Source: an uncultured Bacteroidales bacterium
GTDB lineage: Bacteria; Bacteroidota; Bacteroidia; Bacteroidales; UBA932
NCBI GenBank assembly: GCA_945870315.1
Contig: CAMBRR010000002.1
Location: 32,909 to 96,908, forward strand
DNA length: 64,000 nucleotides
Direction of reading: 5' to 3'
In this document: positions 56,191 through 64,000 of the stretch, piece by piece
How positions within the stretch are numbered: the stretch's first letter is position 1
How the letters are laid out: each line of letters begins with the position of its first letter
Notes under the pieces: model-generated
Told to the model about the DNA's origin: nothing
Databases searched by the model: none
The model's input: only the letters and a program-made list of their open reading frames with translations
Made by a program: the position numbers and the translations under genes

Positions 56191-57825
56191 TTATTTGTAC
56201 ATAAACCTCTTGATACTCATCTTCGGAGTCTTCTCAAACGGTTGGTCAACACTCTCTGCCTTTGCAAGTTTGCTGTATGAAGGCATATCCTTGTTTACCT
56301 GGGCAACGATGTTTGCAAGCACTGCCGTCTCATCTGCGCCATCTGCAGCCATCTTGTCACCATCCAGATATACAAGGGCAACGAGTCTTGTACCCCTGTC
56401 AACAACCACAGATTCATTGACATACTGCTGATTATTGACAACTGCCTCAATTTCCTCAGGATAGATATTCTGGCCATTGGCTGAAAGAATCATATTCTTG
56501 CTGCGACCACGGATGAAGATATTTCCATCAGCATCAATCACTCCAAGGTCACCGGTATTCATCCAGCCATCTGCCGTAAAAGCAGCCTTGGTTGCCTCTT
56601 CATTCTTGAAATAGCCGCTCATTATGTTGGTGCCCTTGGCCTGAATCTCGCCTACTACGTTGCAAGGATCCTCAGAGTCGATACGCACCTGCGCACAATT
56701 CACAGCCTTGCCGCAAGAGTGAGGAACAAAGGACTGCCAAGGAGAATATGCAAGCAAAGGAGCAGCCTCTGTCATTCCGTAACCGACTGTAAACGGCAGC
56801 TTGAACTTCTTGAACCATTTCTCCACATCAGGGTTGAGCGCTGCACCACCCATAATGATACTGCGGAGATTGCCACCGAATGCGCTGAGGAGAGTCTTGC
56901 GTATCTTTCCGTAAATCAAGCAATTGACCCCAGGGATAGCAGTCAGGACCTTCATCACCGGTTTGTTCAGCACGGGAAGGACCTTGGTCTTGAATACCTT
57001 TTCCATTACAAGAGGAACCGTAATCATAAGGTATGGCTTGACCTCCGCCATTGCAGCCAGAAGCAGGGCCGGAGTAGGGGTCTTGCCAAGATAATATACA
57101 GAAGACCCGCCGCATACAGGGTAGATGCATTCGAACATCATTCCATACATATGGGCCATAGGAAGCATCGAAACAATCTTATCCTCAGGGTATGAAGGAA
57201 GATTTGTCTGACCGAATTCCACATTTGCGCTTATGCACTCATAGCGAAGCATTACTCCCTTCGGAGCGCTGGTTGTTCCGGAGGTATAGTTGATGATTGC
57301 AAGTTCTTTGTCATTGCCGTCAGGATAGCAGACATCTTCCTTTGAGAATCCATTCGGATACTTCTGAGAAAAATGCTCCTCAAGGCAGTCGTGAGCCTGC
57401 GAGATAGCCTCGGATGCAGAATACAAAAGAGAAAAATCAGCAGTGGACACAACGGCCTTAATATTTGGCATCTTCTTGATATCCAGCTTTTTCCAAATGT
57501 CAGTATCTGTAATCAGAGCTATACTTTCCGAGTGGTCCACCAGCGAGTTTACACTTTCGGGATGAAAGTCTGCAAGAATAGGAACTGCAACCGCACCAAA
57601 GGTGTTGATTGAAAAGAGAGAAATGGCCCATCTGGCAGAATTCTTTGCACAGATAGCGACCTTCATTCCCGGCTTCAGGCCAGCAGATTCGTAAAAAATG
57701 TGTAGTCTGGCAATTTGCTCGGCAGTCTGGCCGAATGTGAATGTTTCTCCACGGTAATTGCAAAAACAAGGTCTGTCCCAGTTTAGTTTGACAGCCTCTT
57801 CAAATCTTTTGAGATAATGTTGCAT
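56191..57825 (-). CDS. AMP-dependent synthetase/long-chain fatty acid-CoA ligase
   Basis: 'NYTSGTTSAPKGVMLRYE', 'VGYGMTEAAPLLAYSP', 'GWMNTGDLGVID'; start taken at MQHYLKRFEEAVK (57825), ORF-track extension to 58098 overlaps the HAD gene. Confidence 0.93.
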   Translation of the reverse strand: MQHYLKRFEEAVKLNWDRPCFCNYRGETFTFGQTAEQIARLHIFYESAGLKPGMKVAICAKNSARWAISLFSINTFGAVAVPILADFHPESVNSLVDHSESIALITDTDIWKKLDIKKMPNIKAVVSTADFSLLYSASEAISQAHDCLEEHFSQKYPNGFSKEDVCYPDGNDKELAIINYTSGTTSAPKGVMLRYECISANVEFGQTNLPSYPEDKIVSMLPMAHMYGMMFECIYPVCGGSSVYYLGKTPTPALLLAAMAEVKPYLMITVPLVMEKVFKTKVLPVLNKPVMKVLTAIPGVNCLIYGKIRKTLLSAFGGNLRSIIMGGAALNPDVEKWFKKFKLPFTVGYGMTEAAPLLAYSPWQSFVPHSCGKAVNCAQVRIDSEDPCNVVGEIQAKGTNIMSGYFKNEEATKAAFTADGWMNTGDLGVIDADGNIFIRGRSKNMILSANGQNIYPEEIEAVVNNQQYVNESVVVDRGTRLVALVYLDGDKMAADGADETAVLANIVAQVNKDMPSYSKLAKAESVDQPFEKTPKMSIKRFMYK

Positions 57826-57937
57826 ATTGGTAGGATTGAATTTATCAAATTGGAGTAACAAAATTAACAAAAAAAAGACACCACTATTCATTATTATTAT
57901 ATATTTGTGGCGAAAGACATTATAATTAGGTGAATTT

Positions 57938-58774
57938 ATGAGACAGGTACCTATAGTTGCCCTCATATATGATTTTGACGGCACCCTTTCTCCAGGCAAC
58001 ATGCAGGAATTTGGATTCATCCAGGCCATCGGAAAGAAGCCGCAGGAATTCTGGCAGGAAAGCGATGAAATAGCGGTAGGCCAGGATGCCAGCAACATTC
58101 TCAGCTATATGAAACTGATGTTCGACGAGGCCAAGGGTGCAGGAATCAAACTCCGCCGTTCCGATTTCAAGAAATTCGGGAAAAGCATTGAACTCTTCGA
58201 TGGAGTGCTGGAGTGGTTCGACCTGATCAATGCCTACGGGCGCTCAAAGGGAGTCAGGGTGGAACATTACATCAATTCATCCGGACTTGCAGAAATGATA
58301 GAAGGTACTCCCATAGCAAAGAAGTTCAAGCGCATCTTCGCCTGCTCATTCCTCTACAACAAGGACGGCGAGGCAGAGTGGCCCGGAGTTGCCGTGGATT
58401 ATACTGCCAAGACGCAATTTCTGTTCAAGATTAACAAGGGCATCCTCAGCATCCGCGACAACAAGTTGGTAAACGAAAGTCAGGCGGAAGAAAACAAGAG
58501 GATTCCATTCCCGCATATGATATATTTCGGCGATGGGGAAACCGATGTGCCTTGTATGAAAATCGTGAAGATGTTCGGCGGACATTCCATTGCGGTCTAC
58601 AACCAGAAGAACAGCCACAAGAAAGAAGTTGCCAAGACACTTTTCCGTCAGGGGCGAGTCAATTTCACCACACCAGCCGTCTATACTAAAGAAAGTCGCA
58701 CATACGAAATCGTATGCGCGATAATAGACAAAATCAAGGCTGACTATTCCCTGGCGAAACTTGCCAGAAAATGA
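57938..58774 (+). CDS. HAD-family hydrolase
   Basis: 278 aa; 'ALIYDFDGTLSPGNMQEFG', 'YFGDGETDVPCMKIVK'. Confidence 0.85.
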   Translation: MRQVPIVALIYDFDGTLSPGNMQEFGFIQAIGKKPQEFWQESDEIAVGQDASNILSYMKLMFDEAKGAGIKLRRSDFKKFGKSIELFDGVLEWFDLINAYGRSKGVRVEHYINSSGLAEMIEGTPIAKKFKRIFACSFLYNKDGEAEWPGVAVDYTAKTQFLFKINKGILSIRDNKLVNESQAEENKRIPFPHMIYFGDGETDVPCMKIVKMFGGHSIAVYNQKNSHKKEVAKTLFRQGRVNFTTPAVYTKESRTYEIVCAIIDKIKADYSLAKLARK

Positions 58775-58793
58775 CAGCCTTGCATAATCCTGA

Positions 58794-59978
58794 TTACAAG
58801 CAATTTACCTTTAGTTTTGAATAGGCCCTTTCCACTTTGGCGAGGGCTTTTTCTACGGTTTCATCAGTTGCGAGCAGCACTCCTACCCTGCGGTGACCGA
58901 CAATTTCAGGCTTTCCGAACATTCTGATTTGCACTCCGGGCTCTTCCAAAACTTTCTCAAGGTCACAGAATTCATATTCCTTCGTATTTCCCTCAACCAC
59001 AATGGCTTTTGAAGCAGAAGGTCCAAAAAAGCGGATTTCCGGAACCGGTAGCCCCAGAATGGCACGGGCGTGAAGGGCAAATTCAGACATATCCTGTGAA
59101 ATCATAGTTACCATACCTGTATCGTGTGGACGCGGAGAGACTTCACTGAAGATGACATCGTTGCCCTGGACGAACAGTTCCACTCCGAATATGCCCCATC
59201 CGCCGAGAGCATCGGTAATGGTCTTGGCAATATGCTGAGCCTTTTTCAAGGCATCATAAGTCATTGCCTGAGGCTGCCAGGATTCACGATAGTCTCCGTC
59301 AACCTGATGGTGACCGATGGGATTGAGGAAAGTGGTTCCTGCACAATGACGGACAGTCAGCAAGGTAATTTCATAATCGAATTTGACAAATCCCTCGACT
59401 ATCACCTTTCCGCTTCCAGCACGTCCCCCTTCCTGGGATATATGCCAGGCACGGTCTATATCTTCTTCCGACTTAATCGTACTCTGTCCGTGACCGGAAG
59501 AACTCATTACTGGCTTTACAACGCACGGGATACCGATTTCCGCCACTGCAGCATCGAATTCTTCCCTTGTGGCAGCAAAGCGGTAGGGAGATGTCGGAAG
59601 ACCAAGAGTTTCCGCAGCCAGTCTCCTGATACCTTCCCTGTTCATAGTCAGGCGGGTTGCCTGTGCTGTTGGAACAACCTTGAAACCATCATTCTCAAGT
59701 TTGACCAGACGGTCTGTCGCAATAGCTTCAATTTCGGGAATGATATAATCCGGATTCTCCTTCCTGATGACATCTTCGAGGGCATCGCCGTCAAGCATAG
59801 AGAGTACATGACAACTGTTTGCAACCTGCATAGCCGGTGCAGAAGCATATTTGTCAAGAGCTACCACTTGAACGCCGTAACGTTCAAGTTCGATTGCGAC
59901 TTCTTTTCCGAGTTCTCCGGAGCCGCACAGAAGGGCTTTCTTGCCGGATTTTGTGAATGGTGTTCCGATTTTTGTCAT
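58794..59978 (-). CDS. purT: Formate-dependent phosphoribosylglycinamide formyltransferase
   Basis: 394 aa ATP-grasp; '[39 protein letters not shown]', '[16 protein letters not shown]', '[27 protein letters not shown]'. Confidence 0.97.
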   Translation of the reverse strand: MTKIGTPFTKSGKKALLCGSGELGKEVAIELERYGVQVVALDKYASAPAMQVANSCHVLSMLDGDALEDVIRKENPDYIIPEIEAIATDRLVKLENDGFKVVPTAQATRLTMNREGIRRLAAETLGLPTSPYRFAATREEFDAAVAEIGIPCVVKPVMSSSGHGQSTIKSEEDIDRAWHISQEGGRAGSGKVIVEGFVKFDYEITLLTVRHCAGTTFLNPIGHHQVDGDYRESWQPQAMTYDALKKAQHIAKTITDALGGWGIFGVELFVQGNDVIFSEVSPRPHDTGMVTMISQDMSEFALHARAILGLPVPEIRFFGPSASKAIVVEGNTKEYEFCDLEKVLEEPGVQIRMFGKPEIVGHRRVGVLLATDETVEKALAKVERAYSKLKVNCL

Positions 59979-60054
59979 TGTTTCTTGTCTATATTATAAA
60001 TAGTATATCTCGACTCAGTAATCCTCAAATAATAATCTGCATCAGCTGTGAAGA

Positions 60055-60972
60055 TTATTTGCCGTAACGTTTGAGGATGGTCTCGCCATAAGCATCGATC
60101 CTCCTGTCACGGAAGAACGGCCAGCCCCTGCGGACATATTCGGTCCTTCCCAAATCTATTTCGACCACTTTGACACCTTCCTCATCCTTGCCGAACTCAG
60201 CCAGGAGTTCCCCTTGCGGCCCGGTTGCAAATGAACGGCCCCAGAACTGGATTCCCTCGGTATTGCCAGTCGGATCATCCTCGTGACCGGTTCTATTGAC
60301 TGTGACCACAGGCAGTCCGTTGGCAACGGAATGTCCCCTCTGTACAAGTTGCCAGGCATCGCTCTGAACCTTCTGTTCCTCCAGAGGGTCAGTTGCAACG
60401 CCACCGATTGCAGTAGGATAGATTAGAATCTGAGCCCCGTTAAGAGCCATACAACGAGCTGCTTCCGGATACCACTGATCCCAGCACACAAGCACTCCGA
60501 GTGTGCCAACTGAGGTCTCAATAGGCTGAAAACCAAGATCTCCCGGTGTGAAATAGAACTTTTCATAGTAGCAAGGATCATCCGGAATATGCATCTTGCG
60601 GTATTTTCCTGCAATGCTTCCATCCTTCTCTATCACGACTGCAGTGTTATGGTAAATGCCGGCTGTCCTGCGTTCAAAAAGCGACAAGACGATGACTATG
60701 CCCAGTTCTTTTGCAAGGGCTCCATAACTCTCGGTAGAAGGCCCTGGAATCGGTTCTGCCAAATCACACAAAGACGCATCCTCGCTCTGGCAGAAATAAA
60801 CGGAATTGTGGAGTTCCTGCAATACGACAAGCTGAGCTCCCATCTGTGCGCATTTGCGGATGTTTGCCTGCAGTTTTGAAATATTGGACGGGATGTCCGT
60901 AGAGCAACTCTGCTGGATCATTCCCACTTTCAAGATGTTCGATGTCATTCTGTTATCTGTTTGATAATTCAT
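60055..60972 (-). CDS. aguB: Carbon-nitrogen hydrolase, N-carbamoylputrescine amidase
   Basis: 305 aa; 'LVVLQELHNSVYFCQ', 'GKYRKMHIPDDPCYYEKFYFTPGD', 'LGVLVCWDQWYPEAAR'; adjacent to aguA. Confidence 0.93.
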   Translation of the reverse strand: MNYQTDNRMTSNILKVGMIQQSCSTDIPSNISKLQANIRKCAQMGAQLVVLQELHNSVYFCQSEDASLCDLAEPIPGPSTESYGALAKELGIVIVLSLFERRTAGIYHNTAVVIEKDGSIAGKYRKMHIPDDPCYYEKFYFTPGDLGFQPIETSVGTLGVLVCWDQWYPEAARCMALNGAQILIYPTAIGGVATDPLEEQKVQSDAWQLVQRGHSVANGLPVVTVNRTGHEDDPTGNTEGIQFWGRSFATGPQGELLAEFGKDEEGVKVVEIDLGRTEYVRRGWPFFRDRRIDAYGETILKRYGK

Positions 60973-60988
60973 AAATCATAGCGACTCA

Positions 60989-62032
60989 CTAATTGCGAAG
61001 GTAGCCCTGAGGGAACTGCATCGTGACGCAGTGAAGGGAACCGTGTCCAGAGAGCAGAGCCTTTGCATCCACCAGGACCACTTCCCTGTCCGGAAAGGCC
61101 TCCTGAAGACGTTTGCGTGCCACTTCATCAGTTTCCTGACCAGCCCCTGGCAGAAGGACTCCGCCATTGACTATCAAGAAGTTGGCATATGATGCCGGGA
61201 GGCGGTAGTCATCCAGATAGATAGGTTCCGGAAGAGGAAGAGGTATGAGTTTGTATGGCTTGCCCTCAAGTGTCTTGAACCCGCGCAGCTGTTTTTCCAT
61301 AGCAGCAAGCGTATCATAGTGAGGGTCCTCAGGATCAGTGCACTGCATATATGCTATGGTATCCTTGGAACAGAAACGGGCGAGGATATCTACGTGGCTA
61401 TCCGTATCATCTCCGATGATGGTGCCGTAATCGAGCCAGAGGATACGCTCCAGGCCGAAAGCGCCGCAGAGTTCCTGCTCAATCTCTTCCTTGGAAAGAT
61501 ATTCATTGCGGTTCAGAGAGCAAAGGCATTCGGTTGTAGTGAGCATAGTTCCGGCGCCGTCGCTGTCGATACTGCCTCCTTCTAGAACATACGGTCTCAT
61601 ATCCACCCCTATCACATCCGGGGCGAAGGCTCCCTGATTGAAGAGATTTCGGGTTATCTGGTTGTCGAGGTTGGATGCGAATTTAAGGCCCCAGCCGTTG
61701 AACACGAAGTCATAGAGATACTTCTGTCCTTCATCCCCATACACTGAAATGCCACCGTGGTCCCTGGCCCAGGTGTCGTTGAGAGGAGTCTGGAAGAAAC
61801 TGATTCGGTCATAATCCAGTTCGATTCCCTTAGCTGCCGATATTCTCTCAAGGTCACCTCTACATTCATCGATATCCCTTGTTGCAATGATAAGTTTCTC
61901 GAATCTGGTTATCTGATATGCTATGTCCACATAACAGTCCAGGACCTTGTCAAGTTCAAACCATTCAGTGTCGCAGTGCGGCCAAGTCAGCTGGACGCCA
62001 TCCTGCATCTCCCATTCTGCCGGTAGTCTCAT
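60989..62032 (-). CDS. aguA: Agmatine deiminase
   Basis: 'MRLPAEWEMQDGVQLTWPHCDTEW', 'DTWARDHGGISVY', 'GTIIGDDTDSHVDILARF', C-terminal 'GHGSLHCVTMQFP'. Confidence 0.95.
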   Translation of the reverse strand: MRLPAEWEMQDGVQLTWPHCDTEWFELDKVLDCYVDIAYQITRFEKLIIATRDIDECRGDLERISAAKGIELDYDRISFFQTPLNDTWARDHGGISVYGDEGQKYLYDFVFNGWGLKFASNLDNQITRNLFNQGAFAPDVIGVDMRPYVLEGGSIDSDGAGTMLTTTECLCSLNRNEYLSKEEIEQELCGAFGLERILWLDYGTIIGDDTDSHVDILARFCSKDTIAYMQCTDPEDPHYDTLAAMEKQLRGFKTLEGKPYKLIPLPLPEPIYLDDYRLPASYANFLIVNGGVLLPGAGQETDEVARKRLQEAFPDREVVLVDAKALLSGHGSLHCVTMQFPQGYLRN

Positions 62033-62175
62033 AAAAGTTTTGCAAATAGTAAAATTTTCCTCAAAACATACAGCCGGCAAAATTAGTAAAAAAAGCAAGA
62101 TGCACCGACACGGATGCGAAAAAGTTTCCGATTTGGAAAAGCGGGCATATTTGCGTATTTTTGCAGGTTCGGAAT

Positions 62176-63531
62176 ATGAAAGGGATTATCACAGAACAGG
62201 AAATGGAAATGGCGCGCCTGTGCATCAGATACGCCATTGGGGAAGGTGCGTCCGGATGCAGGGTTTCACTTAACAAATCCATCAATGACTCCGTGACTTT
62301 CTTCAACGGAGAATTCGACAAGGTCACACACTCAAGCGACAGGTCTGTCTTTATTTATATTTTTGCAGACAACCGCTACGGCACATTTTCGACCAACAGG
62401 CTGGACGAGGAAGAACTCTCCATCTTTGTAAAAAAGGCCGTCGAGACGGTCAGGATGCTTGAGCAAGACTGTTTCCGCAAGCTCCCGCCCCCGGAAAGGC
62501 TGGTAAGGGATGCAGGCACAGGTCTGGAAGCTGGTCTGTATGATGAGGAATATTTCAACGAAGACATCAATTCCAGGATGGACAAGGCCAGCAGGATGTC
62601 CATATTCAAGACATTGAATCCTGCAGGGGAATATGTTCCCATCAGTGAGGAATGCGAATATTCCGACTCCATCGAGGATAACTATTTGATTGACTCCAAC
62701 GGGCTGGAAGCCAGACATATAGAAACTACCGCAGGAACTTTCTGCGAATACAATGTAGCGGATTGCCAGGGCAACAAATACAGCGACTATGCCAACAAGA
62801 CAGCGGTCAGGGCATCTGACCTCGACCTTGGGTTCTGCAGCCGCAAAGCCCTGTCAAAGGTTCTGAGGTGTTTCAATCCAGCACCCTCCAGAGGAGGCAG
62901 ACACAGGATGGTGGTGGACAAGGATGTTGCATCCAGGCTTATATCTCCTGTTTTTTCGGCTCTGAGCAGCTATTCTCTCCAGCAGAAAGTTTCATTCCTG
63001 AATGATTCGCTCGGGAAGAAAATCTTTCCGGAAAAGCTCACAATCATCGATTATGCCAGGCAGGTCGGGAAGGCCGGATGTCGGCTGTTCGACTCGGAAG
63101 GAGTTGCCACCAAGGATAGTCCGATTATCCTAAACGGGGTTGTAAAGACCTATTTCACAGACACATATATGGCCGGAAAAACAGGATTTGAGGCCACTAT
63201 AGAAGACATCTCAAGACCTACAATCCTGTCCACGGCTCCGCAGGGAATGGAATTCGGGGCGGAGCAAATGATTAAGTCATTCCGCAACGGAATCTATGTC
63301 ACGGGCTTCAACGGAGGCAACTGCAATTCTGTGACAGGAGATTTTTCATTTGCAATCGAGGGATTCAAATTCTCAGGCGGAAAGATTGTACACCCGGTGA
63401 AGGAGATGCTCATAACAGGCAATCTCATTGACTTATGGAACTCCTTCGAGGCTGCCGGAAACGACTGGCGCGACTACACCAGATGGCAGGTTCCGTCACT
63501 TGTCTTCAACGATGTAACTTTTTCAGCATAA
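62176..63531 (+). CDS. pmbA: TldD/PmbA (TldE) family metallopeptidase-like protein
   Basis: 'GEGASGCRVSLNKSINDSVTFFNGEFDKV', 'YFTDTYMAGKTGF', 'GFNGGNCNSVTGDFSFAIEGFKFSGGKIVHPVKEMLITGNLIDLW'. Confidence 0.88.
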   Translation: MKGIITEQEMEMARLCIRYAIGEGASGCRVSLNKSINDSVTFFNGEFDKVTHSSDRSVFIYIFADNRYGTFSTNRLDEEELSIFVKKAVETVRMLEQDCFRKLPPPERLVRDAGTGLEAGLYDEEYFNEDINSRMDKASRMSIFKTLNPAGEYVPISEECEYSDSIEDNYLIDSNGLEARHIETTAGTFCEYNVADCQGNKYSDYANKTAVRASDLDLGFCSRKALSKVLRCFNPAPSRGGRHRMVVDKDVASRLISPVFSALSSYSLQQKVSFLNDSLGKKIFPEKLTIIDYARQVGKAGCRLFDSEGVATKDSPIILNGVVKTYFTDTYMAGKTGFEATIEDISRPTILSTAPQGMEFGAEQMIKSFRNGIYVTGFNGGNCNSVTGDFSFAIEGFKFSGGKIVHPVKEMLITGNLIDLWNSFEAAGNDWRDYTRWQVPSLVFNDVTFSA

Positions 63532-63548
63532 AACAAATACAATATATT

Positions 63549-64000
63549 ATGACAATCAATCAGAACAAAGTTGTGGAGTTCATCTATGAACTCGAAGTGG
63601 AGGGAAATATCGTAGATCATGCCACTGAAGAAAGGCCATTGGACTATATCCAGGGCACAAACAGCATCTTGCCGAAACTCGAGGCTGAGTTCGAGGGGAA
63701 ACAGGCCGGCTATGAGTTTGACATAACCCTGGCTCCGGCAGACGCCTATGGAGAGGTGGATCCTAACAGGATAATCGACCTTCCGAAGGCTGCCTTTGAG
63801 GTCAATGGAGAGATTCGTGAAGACCTGCTAGTCGTGGGGACTACGATACCGCTGATCAATCAGGCCGGACAGGTCGTCCCGGGAGTTGTGATTCAGGTGG
63901 ACGAAGCTTCCGTCAGGATGGATCTCAACAGCCGTATGGCCGGAAAGACCTTGCATTTTACCGGCAAGATTGTCTCCGTACGCGAAGCCACTGAAAAGGA
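63549..64000 (+). CDS. SlyD-like FKBP-type peptidyl-prolyl isomerase, truncated by window end
   Basis: Translated from ATG 63549: MTINQNKVVEFIYELEVEGNIVDHATEERPLDYIQGTNSILPKLEAEFEGKQAGYEFDITLAPADAYGEVDPN...; not in the ORF track. Confidence 0.88.
   Translation, partial: MTINQNKVVEFIYELEVEGNIVDHATEERPLDYIQGTNSILPKLEAEFEGKQAGYEFDITLAPADAYGEVDPNRIIDLPKAAFEVNGEIREDLLVVGTTIPLINQAGQVVPGVVIQVDEASVRMDLNSRMAGKTLHFTGKIVSVREATEK

Noticed and set aside
57826-58098. N-terminal extension of the acyl-CoA ligase ORF
   Set aside because: Overlaps the 5' part of the divergent HAD gene; conserved protein begins at MQHYLKRFEEAVK (57825)
59124-59999. 291-aa plus-strand ORF
   Set aside because: Antisense shadow of purT, which has unmistakable ATP-grasp motifs
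1-64000. CRISPR arrays, tRNA/rRNA genes, integrases or IS transposases
   Set aside because: Scanned for spaced direct repeats, T-loop-like motifs and transposase/integrase motifs in the ORFs; none found that could be supported

Overview
64-kb window from a Bacteroidota (Bacteroidales-like) genome; the TAnnTTTG -7 boxes, SusC/SusD pair and NigD-like protein support this. Main content, left to right: (1) a heparin/heparan-sulfate-type PUL segment (~1-17.8 kb): DUF4958-like surface protein, two PL12-like heparinase II/III lyases, GH88, three Ser-type sulfatases, a PL21 heparinase II-like lyase and a PHP/DUF3604-type putative hydrolase, interrupted by an XRE/PIN toxin-antitoxin pair with a 6x9-bp repeat as its leader. 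(2) A ~22.7-kb minus-strand operon (~17.8-40.4 kb): uxuB-like SDR, uxuA, GH3, two GH28-like beta-helix proteins, SusC, SusD, two fimbrillin/FISUMP lipoproteins, GH31 (PA14 insert), an orphan lipoprotein and a GH109-like protein. A divergent LacI-type regulator sits at its head, next to a good promoter and palindromic operator candidate. (3) A second TA-like module (XRE-ImmA/IrrE plus PIN) bracketed by ~29-bp direct repeats and preceded by a nested inverted-repeat cluster. (4) Two ECF sigma modules, a NUDIX-xylB-xylA-xylT xylose operon, and housekeeping genes (FKBP, pnuC, htpG, acyl-CoA ligase, HAD, purT, aguB, aguA, pmbA/tldE, SlyD-like). Most notable unlisted signal: an unannotated 51-aa ORF (25140-25295, minus) with a double-glycine-type leader, translationally coupled (ATGA) to a FISUMP surface protein. 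All family calls come from reading motifs; no searches were run.
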